Positions 7,832-17,447 of a stretch of 64,000 nt of DNA are shown one piece after another; positions within the stretch are counted from its first letter, which is position 1, and every line of letters starts with the position of its first letter. Origin of the DNA: Radiobacillus kanasensis. GTDB lineage: Bacteria; Bacillota; Bacilli; Bacillales; Amphibacillaceae. The notes under the pieces were generated by a model. The model saw nothing but the letters and a program-made list of their open reading frames with translations. It was not told the origin of the DNA and did no database searches. Made by a program: the position numbers and the translations under genes. The stretch covers positions 1,990,001 through 2,054,000 of the forward strand of contig NZ_CP088020.1 in the NCBI RefSeq assembly GCF_021049245.1. The letters run 5' to 3'.

Positions 7832-9289
7832 ACCACCGGAACCTTCGTTAATAATGCGTTCCAAGGTTTCTTTCAATTTGTATCTTGCATTTTCTGGCAT
7901 CAAGGATAGCTTCGCTTGAATACCCTCTCTTACGATGGAGCTTAAGGATCTTCCGAAGATGTCAGATTCCCAAATAGATAGAGGATCTTCTTCAAAGTCT
8001 TGCATTAAGTAGCGCACGAGCTCCTCACTTTGTTTTTCCGTCCCAATGATTGGGGCGAATTCAGACTCCACATCTACTTTTACCATATGAATCGATGGAG
8101 CGACAGCTTTTAGTCGTACCCCGAATCTTGAACCTTGACGGATGATTTCTGGCTCATCAAGTGCCATATCCGCTAAGGACGGGGCTGCAATACCATAGCC
8201 AGTCTGTTTCACCATTTGTAAGGCGTCAGAAACTTGATCATATTCGCGCTTCGCGTTAGCAAAGTCCTGCATAAGTTCAAGTAGATGATCTTTTCCACGA
8301 ATTTCTTCTCCTACAATTTCTTTTAACACTTGATCATATAGATAATCAGGTGCTTCCAAGTCGATTTCCGCTACCCCTTCACCCATTTCCATACCGGCGA
8401 GTTGAGCGTGTTCGATATAATCGTAGGCATCGAAGTGGCCAACCACTCGGTCGACATCACGTAACCGTTTAATATCCTTAACCGTTTCTTGAATCGCGAT
8501 TTGGTAGCTTTCACGTAGCCAATGATCCTCATTCAAGACCATGACCCAGCTAGGAAGGTTTACGTTTACTTCAAGCACCGGGAACTCATACAACGCTTCT
8601 CTAAGTACATTGTACACATCGTGCTCACTCATGCTTTCCGCGCTCATTGCTAGTACTGGAATATCATAGCGCTCACTAAGCTCTTGTCTTAGCTCTTCTG
8701 TGTTCTGATGATAAGGTTGTACGGAGTTAATAACCATCACAAATGGCTTACCAACTTCTCTTAGTTCCTCTACAACTCTCTCTTCAGACTCTACATAATC
8801 TTCGCGTGGGATTTCACCGATTGTACCGTCTGTCGTAACGACAACCCCTAATGTGGAATGCTCCTGAATAACCTTTCTTGTTCCGATTTCCGCAGCATCG
8901 TGGAACGGAATGGGCTCTTCATACCAAGGCGTATTGATCATTCGTGGACCGTTTTCGTCCTCGAAGCCTTGAGCACTATTTACGGTGTATCCTACACAAT
9001 CCACGAGACGAATGTTTACATCTAAACCATCATCCACTTGTACGGAAACTGCTTGATTTGGTACAAATTTCGGCTCTGTTGTCATAATTGTTCTACCTGC
9101 TGCACTTTGAGGGAGTTCATCCTGAGCTCTTGCTCGATCCCCCTCATCTGGAATATTCGGTAAAACGACTTGTTCCATAAACTTTTTAATAAATGTAGAC
9201 TTACCAGTCCTTACTGCTCCTACAACTCCTAAATAGATATCTCCATTTGTCCGCTTCGAGATATCTTTAAAAATATCAACTCTTTCCAA
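7811..9289 (-). CDS. spoIVA: Stage IV sporulation protein A, spore coat ATPase
   Basis: Polymerising ATPase that forms the basement layer of the spore coat on the forespore outer membrane and is needed for cortex formation. The protein is 492 residues, the same length as B. subtilis SpoIVA, starting MERVDIFKDI with Walker A GAVRTGKST (24-32) and ending GSGGLIAIIL. The start is a TTG at 9289 with GGGAGGGG upstream; a longer frame to 9346 would begin inside the promoter. A sigma-E promoter precedes it. The stop TGA (7813-7811) overlaps the end of the IS1182-type element, so the native downstream sequence has been displaced, yet the protein is complete. Confidence 0.97.
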   Translation of the reverse strand: MERVDIFKDISKRTNGDIYLGVVGAVRTGKSTFIKKFMEQVVLPNIPDEGDRARAQDELPQSAAGRTIMTTEPKFVPNQAVSVQVDDGLDVNIRLVDCVGYTVNSAQGFEDENGPRMINTPWYEEPIPFHDAAEIGTRKVIQEHSTLGVVVTTDGTIGEIPREDYVESEERVVEELREVGKPFVMVINSVQPYHQNTEELRQELSERYDIPVLAMSAESMSEHDVYNVLREALYEFPVLEVNVNLPSWVMVLNEDHWLRESYQIAIQETVKDIKRLRDVDRVVGHFDAYDYIEHAQLAGMEMGEGVAEIDLEAPDYLYDQVLKEIVGEEIRGKDHLLELMQDFANAKREYDQVSDALQMVKQTGYGIAAPSLADMALDEPEIIRQGSRFGVRLKAVAPSIHMVKVDVESEFAPIIGTEKQSEELVRYLMQDFEEDPLSIWESDIFGRSLSSIVREGIQAKLSLMPENARYKLKETLERIINEGSGGLIAIIL

Positions 9290-9345
9290 ATGATCCCCTC
9301 CCGATCTACTTCGCCATAGAGCTATTACGAATCTTTGACAATACA

Positions 9346-9376
9346 ATTCTATGACGTTGTCCTATCAAAATATGAC
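9346..9376 (-). promoter_or_regulatory. Sigma-E promoter of spoIVA
   Basis: Minus-strand -35 GTCATATT (9376-9369) and -10 CATAGAAT (9353-9346), spaced 15 bases, close to the sigma-E consensus KMATATT / CATACAMT. It lies about 57 bases before the TTG start and fits mother-cell expression of spoIVA. Confidence 0.65.
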
Positions 9377-9487
9377 TTGTTTATATGGAAAAGGCTAAAA
9401 AAGTTTTAATGAAGCCTCTTCATCCATATAAGCCTTGCATATCGTCATAGAATGAGTGGTTAAGCATGGAATAATTTTCATAAATAC

Positions 9488-9525
9488 AAAAAACCCATGC
9501 CACATTATATGCGACATAGGTTTTT
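9488..9525 (-). terminator. Hairpin downstream of yphF
   Basis: Imperfect stem AAAAACCCATGCCACAT / ATGCGACATAGGTTTTT with T-runs on both sides, 50 bases after the yphF-like stop. It separates that gene from spoIVA; no other gene was seen in the 286-base gap. Confidence 0.7.
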
Positions 9526-9575
9526 ATATTCCTAATAAAGGCAATTGTATCGGATATCCCTAACCGAATTGTTAA

Positions 9576-10301
9576 TTATTTCGGCAAATTAGGTGCAAAT
9601 ACAGGTTCCCCATCTTGTAACGTGTAAGGGATGGAATACGCTGGTACAAACGGGTAATAATCAGTTAGTAAATAGCGAATATCATCGCCCTCTTGATAAT
9701 GGTGGTCCTGTTCCTCTAACACCTGATACAAGTCAGAGCGATAATCAACAGCTAATTCTCCTTCTGCACTAATTAGAATGGGGATATTGTTCCCTGAGTA
9801 CGGACTAACAATAAAAGGGGCTTGCTCGAGTCCAAGCTTTTTGTAATCAATCTCATACATAAAATTCGTTACAGGTTCGCCAAATGGTGGATAGATATGT
9901 TCCGAGCGAAATGCATTGATTTTAAAATTTAATTCACGAATCGTTTCGGCGATTCTTAAATCAATAACCTTTACCGTGGGATTTTCCTCTGGTGTAATAA
10001 GCGTGTACTGATAATTACCGCCATTTTCGAATGCAGTTCCTGGAACACTTGAAATTAATGAATATTCCTTTAGCTTTGCAAAATCTAAAATATATTTTTG
10101 AAAGATTGGTGTATCCTCAGGCTTGGTGTTAATTGGTACAAGGCCTTGGGTTTGTTCCACATACTGATCTACTGCCTCTTGAACCATATCTACCTGTACG
10201 TCGTTTGGCACTTGATTTTTAGCTAGCCTATTATTCGGATACAAACATCCACTAAGCAACATTGTTGTGATTAGTAGAAAGATGACAACCGTCCTTCTCA
10301 T
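9576..10301 (-). CDS. yphF: YphF-like lipoprotein of unknown function
   Basis: Predicted lipoprotein of 241 residues. The ATG at 10301 has a AAAGGAGG ribosome site and opens a type II signal peptide (MRRTVVIFLLITTMLLSGC) with lipobox LLSGC, so the mature protein would be membrane-anchored outside the cytoplasm. The rest is hydrophilic, without motifs I can assign. Position between spoIVA and the small membrane protein YphE matches B. subtilis yphF, on which the name rests. An upstream in-frame start at 10412 would overlap yphE and lacks a ribosome site. The role is unknown; the neighbourhood suggests expression linked to sporulation. Confidence 0.75.
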   Translation of the reverse strand: MRRTVVIFLLITTMLLSGCLYPNNRLAKNQVPNDVQVDMVQEAVDQYVEQTQGLVPINTKPEDTPIFQKYILDFAKLKEYSLISSVPGTAFENGGNYQYTLITPEENPTVKVIDLRIAETIRELNFKINAFRSEHIYPPFGEPVTNFMYEIDYKKLGLEQAPFIVSPYSGNNIPILISAEGELAVDYRSDLYQVLEEQDHHYQEGDDIRYLLTDYYPFVPAYSIPYTLQDGEPVFAPNLPK

Positions 10302-10318
10302 TGCCCTTCCTCCTTTAG

Positions 10319-10516
10319 TTAACCGGTAGGTCCGCTGAATACTATGTAAAATATGATGATGCCCCCTACTATTAAAAATAAGTAGGCAAACAAGGTGACA
10401 CCAGCAGCCCAAACACCATGGAGCTTATGTCGACTTAATAAGATAAGGCCAATGGAAATAAATAAAAAAATCATACCTGCAAAAGAGATATACATTTTTA
10501 ACATGGAAGCAGACAT
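10319..10516 (-). CDS. yphE: Small two-helix membrane protein, DUF2768 type
   Basis: 65 residues with two predicted transmembrane segments (about 8-27 and 35-59) joined by a short basic loop (SRHKLHG). The ATG has the strong ribosome site GGGAGGAGG. It lies 17 bases upstream of the yphF-like lipoprotein gene and is probably cotranscribed. Matches B. subtilis YphE by size, topology and position. Function unknown. Confidence 0.75.
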   Translation of the reverse strand: MSASMLKMYISFAGMIFLFISIGLILLSRHKLHGVWAAGVTLFAYLFLIVGGIIIFYIVFSGPTG

Positions 10517-10622
10517 CGGTTTTCCTCCTCCCGAAACAATAGCTTGTCCACAACTTTTAGTATTATATCACAGATTGGTTCGCTAGTGTGTGCTAGACCT
10601 AGGTTCTAATGACATAGAAAAT

Positions 10623-10652
10623 ACCGAGATGGAGGGGCAATCCCATCTCGGT
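10623..10652 (-). terminator. Hairpin downstream of spoVIF
   Basis: Stem ACCGAGATGG / CCATCTCGGT with a 10-base loop, followed on the minus strand by ATTTTC. It lies 100 bases past the spoVIF stop and probably ends that transcript. Confidence 0.45.
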
Positions 10653-10751
10653 TGACTAAATAAATCCCGCAGCAACTCTAAAATGAATGCTTGTGCGATT
10701 TATTGTATGCGAAGCATCTGCTACTTGCATCCTCAAATGCCTATGCTCCTC

Positions 10752-11012
10752 CTATTTTTTAAACAATTGACTTAATGAACCTAGATCTTTCGGAATCTGA
10801 TTACTTGTAATCGCTTCTACCAATTTATCTTCTTTTTCTTTTGATACTGGCTTTCCAGCCATTGTTGCCAATTGCTTAACAAGATTACGTACAGATTTTT
10901 CATCCGATAAATCGGACTGATTGAACGATTGTGCCGCTTCCAAAATTTGATCTGTCTTTATGTTCGAATTTTGTTGGATGTGATCAAACATGTTCTTCTG
11001 GTTATCACTCAT
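10752..11012 (-). CDS. spoVIF: Stage VI sporulation protein F family
   Basis: 86-residue cytoplasmic protein beginning MSDNQKNMFDHIQQ, with the family pattern VRNLVKQLATMAGKPVSKEK and IPKDLGSLSQLF. SpoVIF acts in the mother cell and supports coat assembly through the GerE regulon in B. subtilis, where the named gene is at another locus; paralogues beside gpsA are common in other Bacillaceae. The ATG at 11012 follows GGAGG; the frame extends to 11039 without a ribosome site there. It is isolated by 62 bases from gpsA. Confidence 0.8.
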   Translation of the reverse strand: MSDNQKNMFDHIQQNSNIKTDQILEAAQSFNQSDLSDEKSVRNLVKQLATMAGKPVSKEKEDKLVEAITSNQIPKDLGSLSQLFKK

Positions 11013-11074
11013 GTTGATTCCTCCTTGCCTAATTTCCATTTCAACATAGTATATGCAAGGAAGAAAAGAGCGTG

Positions 11075-12115
11075 TTAATTCGCGTATAAGTTTGTGAGCA
11101 TAGTTGATAAGTCTTCCATCTCATGGCGTCTCCCACGAGTCATTAGTTGGTCCACAATATCACGAGGATTGGCATCTTCAAACAGAATCTGATAAATACC
11201 ATTGGTGATAGGCATATCCGTATTTTGTTGCTCAGCAAATTGATGGGCGGCTTTAGTTGTGTTTACTCCTTCTACAATCATACCCATTTGATCTAACACA
11301 TCCGCAAGCTGATTCCCTTTTCCTAATAAATTACCTGCTTTCCAGTTCCTACTATGAACACTTGTACATGTCACAATTAGATCTCCTACTCCTGATAACC
11401 CAATAAAGGTGAGAGGATTAGCACCCATCGATGTACCTAGTCTGGCAATCTCAGCAAGTCCTCGAGTGATTAAAGCCGCTTTTGCGTTATCGCCATAACC
11501 AAGACCGTCTGAAATTCCAGCTCCTAATGCGATAATATTTTTTAACGAGCCACCAAGCTCCACACCAATCATATCTGGACTCGTGTAAACACGGAGGTTT
11601 TCATTAATAAATAAGTCCTGTGCTTTCTCCGCTTCTTCCATACTTTTTGAAGAAACCGTCACCGTAGTCGGTTGTCTTTGTCCTACTTCTTCGGCATGAC
11701 TTGGTCCGGATAACACGACGACTTCCTTGTAGAGATTAGCGTCCATTTCCTCTTCAATCATTTCTGAAACACGTTTTAGTGTATTTGGCTCGATCCCTTT
11801 CGTTCCGTGTATCAGCGTCACTTTATGATCCAAAACATCAGAAATCTGTCGGCAAACCTGACGAATTGCTTTGGTAGGAACGACTAATAAGATTGCACTT
11901 GTATCTTGTAATGCTTCCTTTAAGTCATTATGGAAACTAACATTTTTCGGTAAATGAACATTCGGTAAATAACGTTCATTTACTCGTTGTTCTCTTAACT
12001 GTTCCGCTTGCTCTTTATGATGGGTCCACAAGCGTACATCATGAGCATTATCGGCTAATACAAGGGATAGTGCAGTCCCCCAACTACCAGCCCCAATAAC
12101 CGTAATTGTCGACAT
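11075..12115 (-). CDS. gpsA: NAD(P)-dependent glycerol-3-phosphate dehydrogenase
   Basis: Reduces dihydroxyacetone phosphate to sn-glycerol-3-phosphate, the backbone for phospholipid synthesis. 346 residues, beginning MSTITVIGAGSWGTALS with the dinucleotide-binding glycines at 7-12. The catalytic lysine lies in ELGGSLKNIIALGAGI, and the GDLIVTCTS motif is also standard. The ATG at 12115 has AGGAGGGG upstream; the longer frame to 12211 overlaps der and has no ribosome site. It lies 10 bases after der and forms an operon with it, as in B. subtilis. Confidence 0.97.
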   Translation of the reverse strand: MSTITVIGAGSWGTALSLVLADNAHDVRLWTHHKEQAEQLREQRVNERYLPNVHLPKNVSFHNDLKEALQDTSAILLVVPTKAIRQVCRQISDVLDHKVTLIHGTKGIEPNTLKRVSEMIEEEMDANLYKEVVVLSGPSHAEEVGQRQPTTVTVSSKSMEEAEKAQDLFINENLRVYTSPDMIGVELGGSLKNIIALGAGISDGLGYGDNAKAALITRGLAEIARLGTSMGANPLTFIGLSGVGDLIVTCTSVHSRNWKAGNLLGKGNQLADVLDQMGMIVEGVNTTKAAHQFAEQQNTDMPITNGIYQILFEDANPRDIVDQLMTRGRRHEMEDLSTMLTNLYAN

Positions 12116-12125
12116 ACTTCCCCTC

Positions 12126-13436
12126 CTAAGCTCTTCTTCTTGCGTATATTTTGATCGGTGTTCCTTCAAACCCAAAAGCTTCACGGATTCGGTTTTCAAG
12201 GAAGCGTTCATAGGAAAAGTGCATCAATTCTGGATCATTAACGAAAACAACAAAAGTTGGTGGTTTAACAGCTACTTGAGTTGCGTAAAGCACTTTTAAT
12301 TTTTGTCCTTTTAACGTCGGTGCTGGATTCATAGCAAGCGCATCCATGATCACATCATTTAACACACTCGTCTCGACCCGTTTGGAATGATTTTCGCTTG
12401 CCTCTAAAACTTTAGGAATTAATGTATGAGTACGCTTCTTCGTTTTAGCAGACAAAAACACGATTGGTGCATAGTCCAAAAACTGAAAATGAACTCGAAT
12501 CTTTTCTTCAAATTCCTTCATCGACTTTTCAGTGGTTTCAACGGTATCCCATTTGTTCACGACGATAATGACAGCTTTTCCAGCTTGATGGGCATAACCT
12601 GCGATTTTTTTATCTTGTTCAATAATGCCAGTTTCTGCATCAATGAGGGTGAGCACAACATCGGAACGTTCAATAGCACGCAAAGCACGTAATATGCTAT
12701 ATTTTTCAGTCGATTCATAAATTTTTCCGCGTTTACGCATCCCTGCCGTATCAATAATGACAAAGTCGCGCTCATCCTTCGTAAATGGTGTATCAACAGC
12801 GTCACGAGTTGTACCTGCAATATCACTGACAATGACTCGTTCTTGATTAAGCAATGCATTTACAAGGGAAGACTTCCCTACGTTCGGACGGCCGATTAAG
12901 CTAAAGTGAATCGTATCGTCATCTACTTCTTCTAGCTCCTGATCTGGGAAGTGCTTAATCACTTCATCTAATAAATCTCCTAATCCTAATCCATGAGTTC
13001 CAGAGATCGGAAAGGGTTCACCAAATCCTAAAGAATAAAATTCGTAGACAGATTCTCTCATGTCAGGATTGTCCACTTTATTCACGGCTAGCACAACTGG
13101 TTTATTGGATTTATATAACAGTTTGGCAACCTCTTCATCAGCGGCTGTGATCCCTTCACGTCCATTTACCATAAAGATAATGACATCCGCTTCATCTACA
13201 GCGACCTCAGCTTGCTGTCTCATTTGTACGAGAAGAGGCTCGTCGCCAATTTCAATTCCACCTGTATCAATTAGATTAAAGTTCGTATGCAACCATTCAG
13301 CCGACGAATAAATACGATCTCTTGTAACTCCCGGTACATCTTCAACAATAGAGATCCGCTCTCCAACTAACCTATTAAAAATAGTCGATTTCCCGACATT
13401 TGGTCTTCCGACTATTGCTACTACTGATTTTCTCAT
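12126..13436 (-). CDS. der: Ribosome assembly GTPase Der (EngA)
   Basis: Essential double GTPase for maturation of the 50S subunit. 436 residues, the same as B. subtilis Der, with two tandem G domains: the first with GRPNVGKST (10-18), DTGG and NKVD; the second with [18 protein letters not shown] and NKWD. A C-terminal KH-like domain ends [11 protein letters not shown] 13436 has AAGAAGGG upstream; the frame to 13481 is not used. First gene of der-gpsA. Confidence 0.98.
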   Translation of the reverse strand: MRKSVVAIVGRPNVGKSTIFNRLVGERISIVEDVPGVTRDRIYSSAEWLHTNFNLIDTGGIEIGDEPLLVQMRQQAEVAVDEADVIIFMVNGREGITAADEEVAKLLYKSNKPVVLAVNKVDNPDMRESVYEFYSLGFGEPFPISGTHGLGLGDLLDEVIKHFPDQELEEVDDDTIHFSLIGRPNVGKSSLVNALLNQERVIVSDIAGTTRDAVDTPFTKDERDFVIIDTAGMRKRGKIYESTEKYSILRALRAIERSDVVLTLIDAETGIIEQDKKIAGYAHQAGKAVIIVVNKWDTVETTEKSMKEFEEKIRVHFQFLDYAPIVFLSAKTKKRTHTLIPKVLEASENHSKRVETSVLNDVIMDALAMNPAPTLKGQKLKVLYATQVAVKPPTFVVFVNDPELMHFSYERFLENRIREAFGFEGTPIKIYARRRA

Positions 13437-13570
13437 GAAAGGTACATCCCTTCTTTTCCACAATCTATAAGTGCTTGTCAACTTTTACATTTTAGCAAAA
13501 CAGGAAATGATAAACAATCTTTTCTATCATTCCTATTCATACGTGTTCAAAAAAGGAGGATAAAAAGCAC

Positions 13571-13659
13571 AGTCGCACATACTCTTATAAACATCCTAGG
13601 ATGTAAGTATAAGTGCGACTAATGCTCAACCTCTCCTTAAGGCATGGTTTCACCATACC
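13571..13659 (-). terminator. Two hairpins in the gap between der and the YIEGIA pair
   Basis: The 294-base gap 13437-13730 holds two inverted repeats. One pairs GGCATGGT with ACCATACC (13641-13659). The other pairs AGTCGCAC with GTGCGACT (13571-13620), its arms enclosing a further ACATCCTAGGATGT palindrome, and is followed at a short distance by TTTTT on the minus strand. The second is a candidate terminator for the upstream sporulation genes. No gene was recognised here. Confidence 0.4.
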
Positions 13660-13730
13660 AAGCTTCCTTTACCGTACTTTTGAACATCCTCTATTATGGC
13701 ACAAGTCGAAAAAAGGAATCAAATTTGTCT

Positions 13731-13916
13731 CTAATGCTTGACGATAATCTGCATATCTTCACTTAATGCGTGACTAATTCCATCTAGTATTGCTTCTAAA
13801 TTTTTCGATACATTCTCCAATTCTTCTTTTGAGTCACATAGAAAAATAGGAGCCCCTCCATCAATTTTTGTTTTGTTCGTTGTGATCACGGCTAGAACTG
13901 CTTTCTCCAGTCGCAT
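13731..13916 (-). CDS. Small partner subunit encoded with YIEGIA protein
   Basis: 61 residues, MRLEKAVLAVITTNKTKIDGG followed by a region resembling capping complex subunit for YIEGIA proteins. It is soluble with no signal peptide. The ATG at 13916 has AAGGAGGGG, and it overlaps the end of the upstream YIEGIA gene by 56 bases in another frame, a tight coupling that supports joint function. The family name is from the association with YIEGIA; the molecular role is not visible from sequence. Confidence 0.75.
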   Translation of the reverse strand: MRLEKAVLAVITTNKTKIDGGAPIFLCDSKEELENVSKNLEAILDGISHALSEDMQIIVKH

Positions 13917-14808
13917 GAGGTCTCCCCTCCTTTTCACTCGCTTTAGATTCAGATGGCTTTCGAATCGCGTTTTCTAAAACAGGAACAGCTCCAATAGTAG
14001 TTATGGCTTTGTTCACATCACGATCCTCTGGCAAAACGAATACTCCGATCTTCCCACTGTCCAGATCTCTTTTAATTAATGGTACCAAGGCTGGTGTCCC
14101 GGAATCATGAAAGACACCTAAGGAAACCGACACATCGTGAAGGATAGCCTGTCTTTGACCAAAGTTTGCTATGGTAGTTCGGATATCAAAGTTTTTTGGG
14201 GTTAAAACAAATCCCATCCCATACTTCAAAATCTCTTTTTGTCTTTCAGGTAGCCCAATATTCATAATGTATATATCATCTACATACAAACCTGCACCTT
14301 CAAAATGAATGGACTTATGTTCAATTTCAACAATTTCTTTTAAATTCGAGCCACTCATGAGCTTTTTAATAACGAGGAAGCAAACGATTGATGTAATAAC
14401 AGCAACCCAGACATTAAAAACTAAGTACGAAAGAGTTGCCAAAAAGGAAGTAAGAATGACCAAGTAGTTTCGTCCTTCAAACGCAACCGCAATCCCTTCA
14501 ATATATGTCTTCCCCCTTGGTACCATTTCATAGGTATCCAACTCTGTTAACGTATTACGCTCCATATTTCGCACCTCACGAAACTGGGATGCTGCAATGG
14601 TTAAAAAAGTTACAGCAGTAAACTCTTTTTCCATGATAGCCGGTACAGCTACCGTCCCAAGCCCAGCTGCAATAAAGCCCAAAGAAATATGTATGACCTT
14701 GCCATGTAAATAGGTTGGGTATTGTCTATAATCCGTTCGGAGCATTAATATTCTCGATAATGTCCCAATGATAACTCCAAACAAGATGGGATACGTATAT
14801 TCTGTCAT
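13861..14808 (-). CDS. yphB: YIEGIA-family sporulation membrane protein (YphB-like)
   Basis: 315 residues with several predicted transmembrane segments in the N-terminal half, the signature KTYIEGIAVAFEG near residue 100, and a soluble C-terminal domain with VSVSLGVFHDSGTPALVPLIKR. The last 30 residues are a polar, serine-rich tail. Members occur in spore formers and are thought to act in sporulation. It overlaps the stop of yphA by 4 bases (ATGA) and the start of the small partner gene, so the three form one operon. The symbol is by position relative to der in B. subtilis. Confidence 0.8.
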   Translation of the reverse strand: MTEYTYPILFGVIIGTLSRILMLRTDYRQYPTYLHGKVIHISLGFIAAGLGTVAVPAIMEKEFTAVTFLTIAASQFREVRNMERNTLTELDTYEMVPRGKTYIEGIAVAFEGRNYLVILTSFLATLSYLVFNVWVAVITSIVCFLVIKKLMSGSNLKEIVEIEHKSIHFEGAGLYVDDIYIMNIGLPERQKEILKYGMGFVLTPKNFDIRTTIANFGQRQAILHDVSVSLGVFHDSGTPALVPLIKRDLDSGKIGVFVLPEDRDVNKAITTIGAVPVLENAIRKPSESKASEKEGRPHATGESSSSRDHNEQNKN

Positions 14809-15407
14809 GATTTCACCTCATTGTTTTGCTTTTCTAGCCATTGGATTGTGTCATTAAGTTTTCTTCTCAATTCTAAAAAGCCTTGGAGTACGAGTAAGCA
14901 TCCAATCGTGACGAATGTTGCATCCAAGAACCGAAGCTCTCCTAGCGCAGCTTCCAATCCGTAACTATGAAGGATAAATGAGTGGATGAGTTCTCCAAAA
15001 CTGGCGCTTAGTAACCAAATAGCTAGTTGATCTCGGATGTTATTCGTTATAAAAAATAAAACAACGGAAGCCATAGCTGGAATCAATAGGTTTCTGGAGA
15101 CTAGTAACATAATTGGCATGACCTGCTCCCAAAATAAATAACCGCTATACCCTAGCCCAACTGCAATGGATACAATGGTATGCCTTAACCACCGATCTGT
15201 TTTCGTTAACAAAATAAACCCATACACAAGAAGAACCAATATAACGAGATAAATATATAACCCATCCCAGACAAAATAAACACTCGTTAGTGATATGGTA
15301 GCCAGTAAGAATACAGCATGCATAAGCCTAGTTTTTGTTTTGGGCATCAAAAAGGTAACGATTACCCATAATATCCAGCTTACCCACAAAAAAAGAAACC
15401 CTTCCAT
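14805..15407 (-). CDS. yphA: YphA family integral membrane protein
   Basis: 200-residue, very hydrophobic protein with about six to seven predicted membrane spans and a short charged C-terminus (ELRRKLNDTIQWLEKQ). No catalytic motif is visible. GGAGGT ribosome site precedes ATG 15407. It starts the yphA-yphB-partner operon, in the same place as B. subtilis yphA. In B. subtilis fni lies between yphA and ypfD; it is absent here. Function unknown. Confidence 0.75.
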   Translation of the reverse strand: MEGFLFLWVSWILWVIVTFLMPKTKTRLMHAVFLLATISLTSVYFVWDGLYIYLVILVLLVYGFILLTKTDRWLRHTIVSIAVGLGYSGYLFWEQVMPIMLLVSRNLLIPAMASVVLFFITNNIRDQLAIWLLSASFGELIHSFILHSYGLEAALGELRFLDATFVTIGCLLVLQGFLELRRKLNDTIQWLEKQNNEVKS

Positions 15408-15570
15408 CCTGTTACCTCCTACTTATAGCATTATGCCTAAAGCAGAAGAAGTCTAAACATGAAGGAACGGTAAATTTCAGGAACAAAAGCCCGCATAGCT
15501 GAACTGGGGCAGGACGTCGCTAATGCTTCATGTTTTCTACTTAGCCAATTTTGTCATTTCAAAGCAAGAA

Positions 15571-15599
15571 AAAAAGACCCCTTTTGAAAGGAGTCTTTT
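15571..15599 (-). terminator. Rho-independent terminator of rpsA
   Basis: Stem AAAAGACTCCTTT / AAAAGGGGTCTTTT with a T-run on the minus strand, 10 bases after the rpsA stop. Confidence 0.8.
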
Positions 15600-15608
15600 C
15601 GTGTATTT

Positions 15609-16751
15609 TTATTTATACTTGTCCAACTTATCGCCAATCATATCGCCAAGTTGGAAACCAGAATGATCTTCTTCTTTTTCGTATTGTTTAATGTCTTCTT
15701 GTTGTTGATCCTCTTCTATTTCTTTAATACTTAAAGAAATTCGTTGATCAGTTGCGCTTACATCTAGTACCTTTACTTGAACAGATTGTCCAACTTCTAG
15801 TACTTCTTGTGGAGTACCAATATGACGGTTTGCGATTTGAGAAATATGAACTAGTCCTTCTACACCTGGGAACAACTCAACAAATGCTCCGAACTGTACA
15901 AGTCTTCTAACCGTACCGTCTACAATATTTCCTGGTTGAAGTTTGCTTTCTACTTCGTCCCATGGTCCAGGTTGTGTTTCTTTTAAGGATAAGGAAATAC
16001 GCTCGGTGTCACGGTCTATAGAGAGTACTTTCACTTTAATAACATCACCCTCTGATACTACATCACTCGCTTTTTCCACATGTTGGTGAGAAAGCTGAGA
16101 GATATGCACTAAACCATCAATACCACCGATATCAACAAAGACACCAAAATCAGTTAATCGTTGTACTTTTCCTTCGATGACTTGTCCTTCTTCAATAGAT
16201 TGAAGAAGTTCTTGCTTTTTATTAGCTTCTTCCTGCTCCGTTACCGCACGGTGAGATAGAATTACTCTATTTTGTGATTGATCTAGCTCCACTACTTTTA
16301 GAGAAATGGTTTTGTTTTTATAATCATCAAAATTTTCTACATAAAAGGACTCTACAAGAGAAGCTGGAATAAATCCGCGTAGACCAACATCTACAACTAG
16401 TCCACCTTTAACCACGTCTTTTACTTCCGCTTCGAATACTTCGCCAGACTCGAATTTCGCTTGTAAATCGTCCCAAGCCTGATCTGCATCAACTGCACGT
16501 TTTGATAAAACGATTTCTTCATCATCTACTTTTTTTACCTTTAACGTGATTTGATCTCCTTCTTTTGCAGCATCTGCACATGATTCTAAATGAAGACTAG
16601 AAAGCTCACTAATAGGAACAATCCCTTCCACTTTGTATCCGATATCAACGAGTACCTGCTTTTCTTCCACTTTAACGACCGTACCCGTTACTTGATCGCC
16701 CACAGAAAGTTCTTTAAACTGTGACACTTCTTGATTCATTTCGTCCATCAT
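15609..16751 (-). CDS. rpsA: Ribosomal protein S1 homologue (YpfD), four S1 domains
   Basis: 380-residue RNA-binding protein made of four S1 domains with the recurring pattern G-x-V-x-G-x-V and FGAFVEL or FGVFVDIG, e.g. VDIGGIDGLVHISQLS and VELFPGVEGLVHISQI, followed by an acidic tail. Matches B. subtilis YpfD (four domains rather than the six of E. coli S1), which is non-essential. GGAGG sits 6 bases before ATG 16751; the codon before it is TTG, so the start choice matters by one residue only. Own terminator follows. It may assist translation initiation on some mRNAs; that is family knowledge. Confidence 0.93.
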   Translation of the reverse strand: MMDEMNQEVSQFKELSVGDQVTGTVVKVEEKQVLVDIGYKVEGIVPISELSSLHLESCADAAKEGDQITLKVKKVDDEEIVLSKRAVDADQAWDDLQAKFESGEVFEAEVKDVVKGGLVVDVGLRGFIPASLVESFYVENFDDYKNKTISLKVVELDQSQNRVILSHRAVTEQEEANKKQELLQSIEEGQVIEGKVQRLTDFGVFVDIGGIDGLVHISQLSHQHVEKASDVVSEGDVIKVKVLSIDRDTERISLSLKETQPGPWDEVESKLQPGNIVDGTVRRLVQFGAFVELFPGVEGLVHISQIANRHIGTPQEVLEVGQSVQVKVLDVSATDQRISLSIKEIEEDQQQEDIKQYEKEEDHSGFQLGDMIGDKLDKYK

Positions 16752-16847
16752 CAAAGACCTCCTTCAATTTCCACACAACAAACGGCTAAATTTGTTCTTT
16801 TTTCTAACTTCTAACATTTGAACCAATTTGTCAAGCAATTGGGAATT

Positions 16848-17429
16848 TTATTTATGTTGATCGATCAATTTTTTTATATCTGCCATGATTGCATCGGTTA
16901 CTTCCTGAGCATTTGCTTTGTTTTCCCTAAGTTGATCTAAAGCTACTGGTTGCCCATAGATTACCTTTAGTCTTTTAAAGCTTTGGTATGGACCAATAAT
17001 GGCACAAGGAATTACAGTGGCGGAAGATCGACTAGCGAAAAAACCTGCACCAGCTAAGCCTTGACCGATTTGACCGGTCTTACTTCTTGTTCCTTCTGGA
17101 AATAATCCAAGGGTTTTCCCTTGTTTTAAAATGTCTAGACCTTGACGTAAGGCATTACGGTCCTTCATCCCTCTTTTAATAGGAAATGCTTGGATTCTAG
17201 TTAATAATCCCCTTAAAAGCTTATTTCGAAACAATTCTTCTTTTGCCATAAAGTGAATGGGCCGAGGGCAGGTTACTCCCACTACAGGTGGATCCCAATT
17301 AGAAATATGATTCGAACAAATAATAACAGGACCATTTTTCGGAACATGTTCTTTTCCAATCACCTTTGGACGATAAATTATACGAAGATAAATGCCTACT
17401 ACAAATCTTGCGAAACGGTAAAGGTTCAT
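16848..17429 (-). CDS. plsC: 1-acylglycerol-3-phosphate acyltransferase
   Basis: Membrane-associated enzyme that acylates lysophosphatidic acid to phosphatidic acid. 193 residues with motif I NHISNWD (40-46) and motif III FPEGTRS (110-116), plus basic substrate-binding residues (FPIKRG, 82-87). An N-terminal hydrophobic segment attaches it to the membrane. It is 18 bases downstream of cmk; in B. subtilis plsC is elsewhere, but cmk-plsC-rpsA order is frequent in other Firmicutes. It may act together with GpsA in phospholipid synthesis. Confidence 0.92.
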   Translation of the reverse strand: MNLYRFARFVVGIYLRIIYRPKVIGKEHVPKNGPVIICSNHISNWDPPVVGVTCPRPIHFMAKEELFRNKLLRGLLTRIQAFPIKRGMKDRNALRQGLDILKQGKTLGLFPEGTRSKTGQIGQGLAGAGFFASRSSATVIPCAIIGPYQSFKRLKVIYGQPVALDQLRENKANAQEVTDAIMADIKKLIDQHK

Positions 17430-17447
17430 TATTCTCTCCCCTCCTTC

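Noticed and set aside
12116..12211. N-terminal extension of gpsA overlapping der
   Set aside because: The ATG at 12115 has a strong ribosome site and the canonical MSTITVIGAGSWG start; the extension is a shadow of the der C-terminus.
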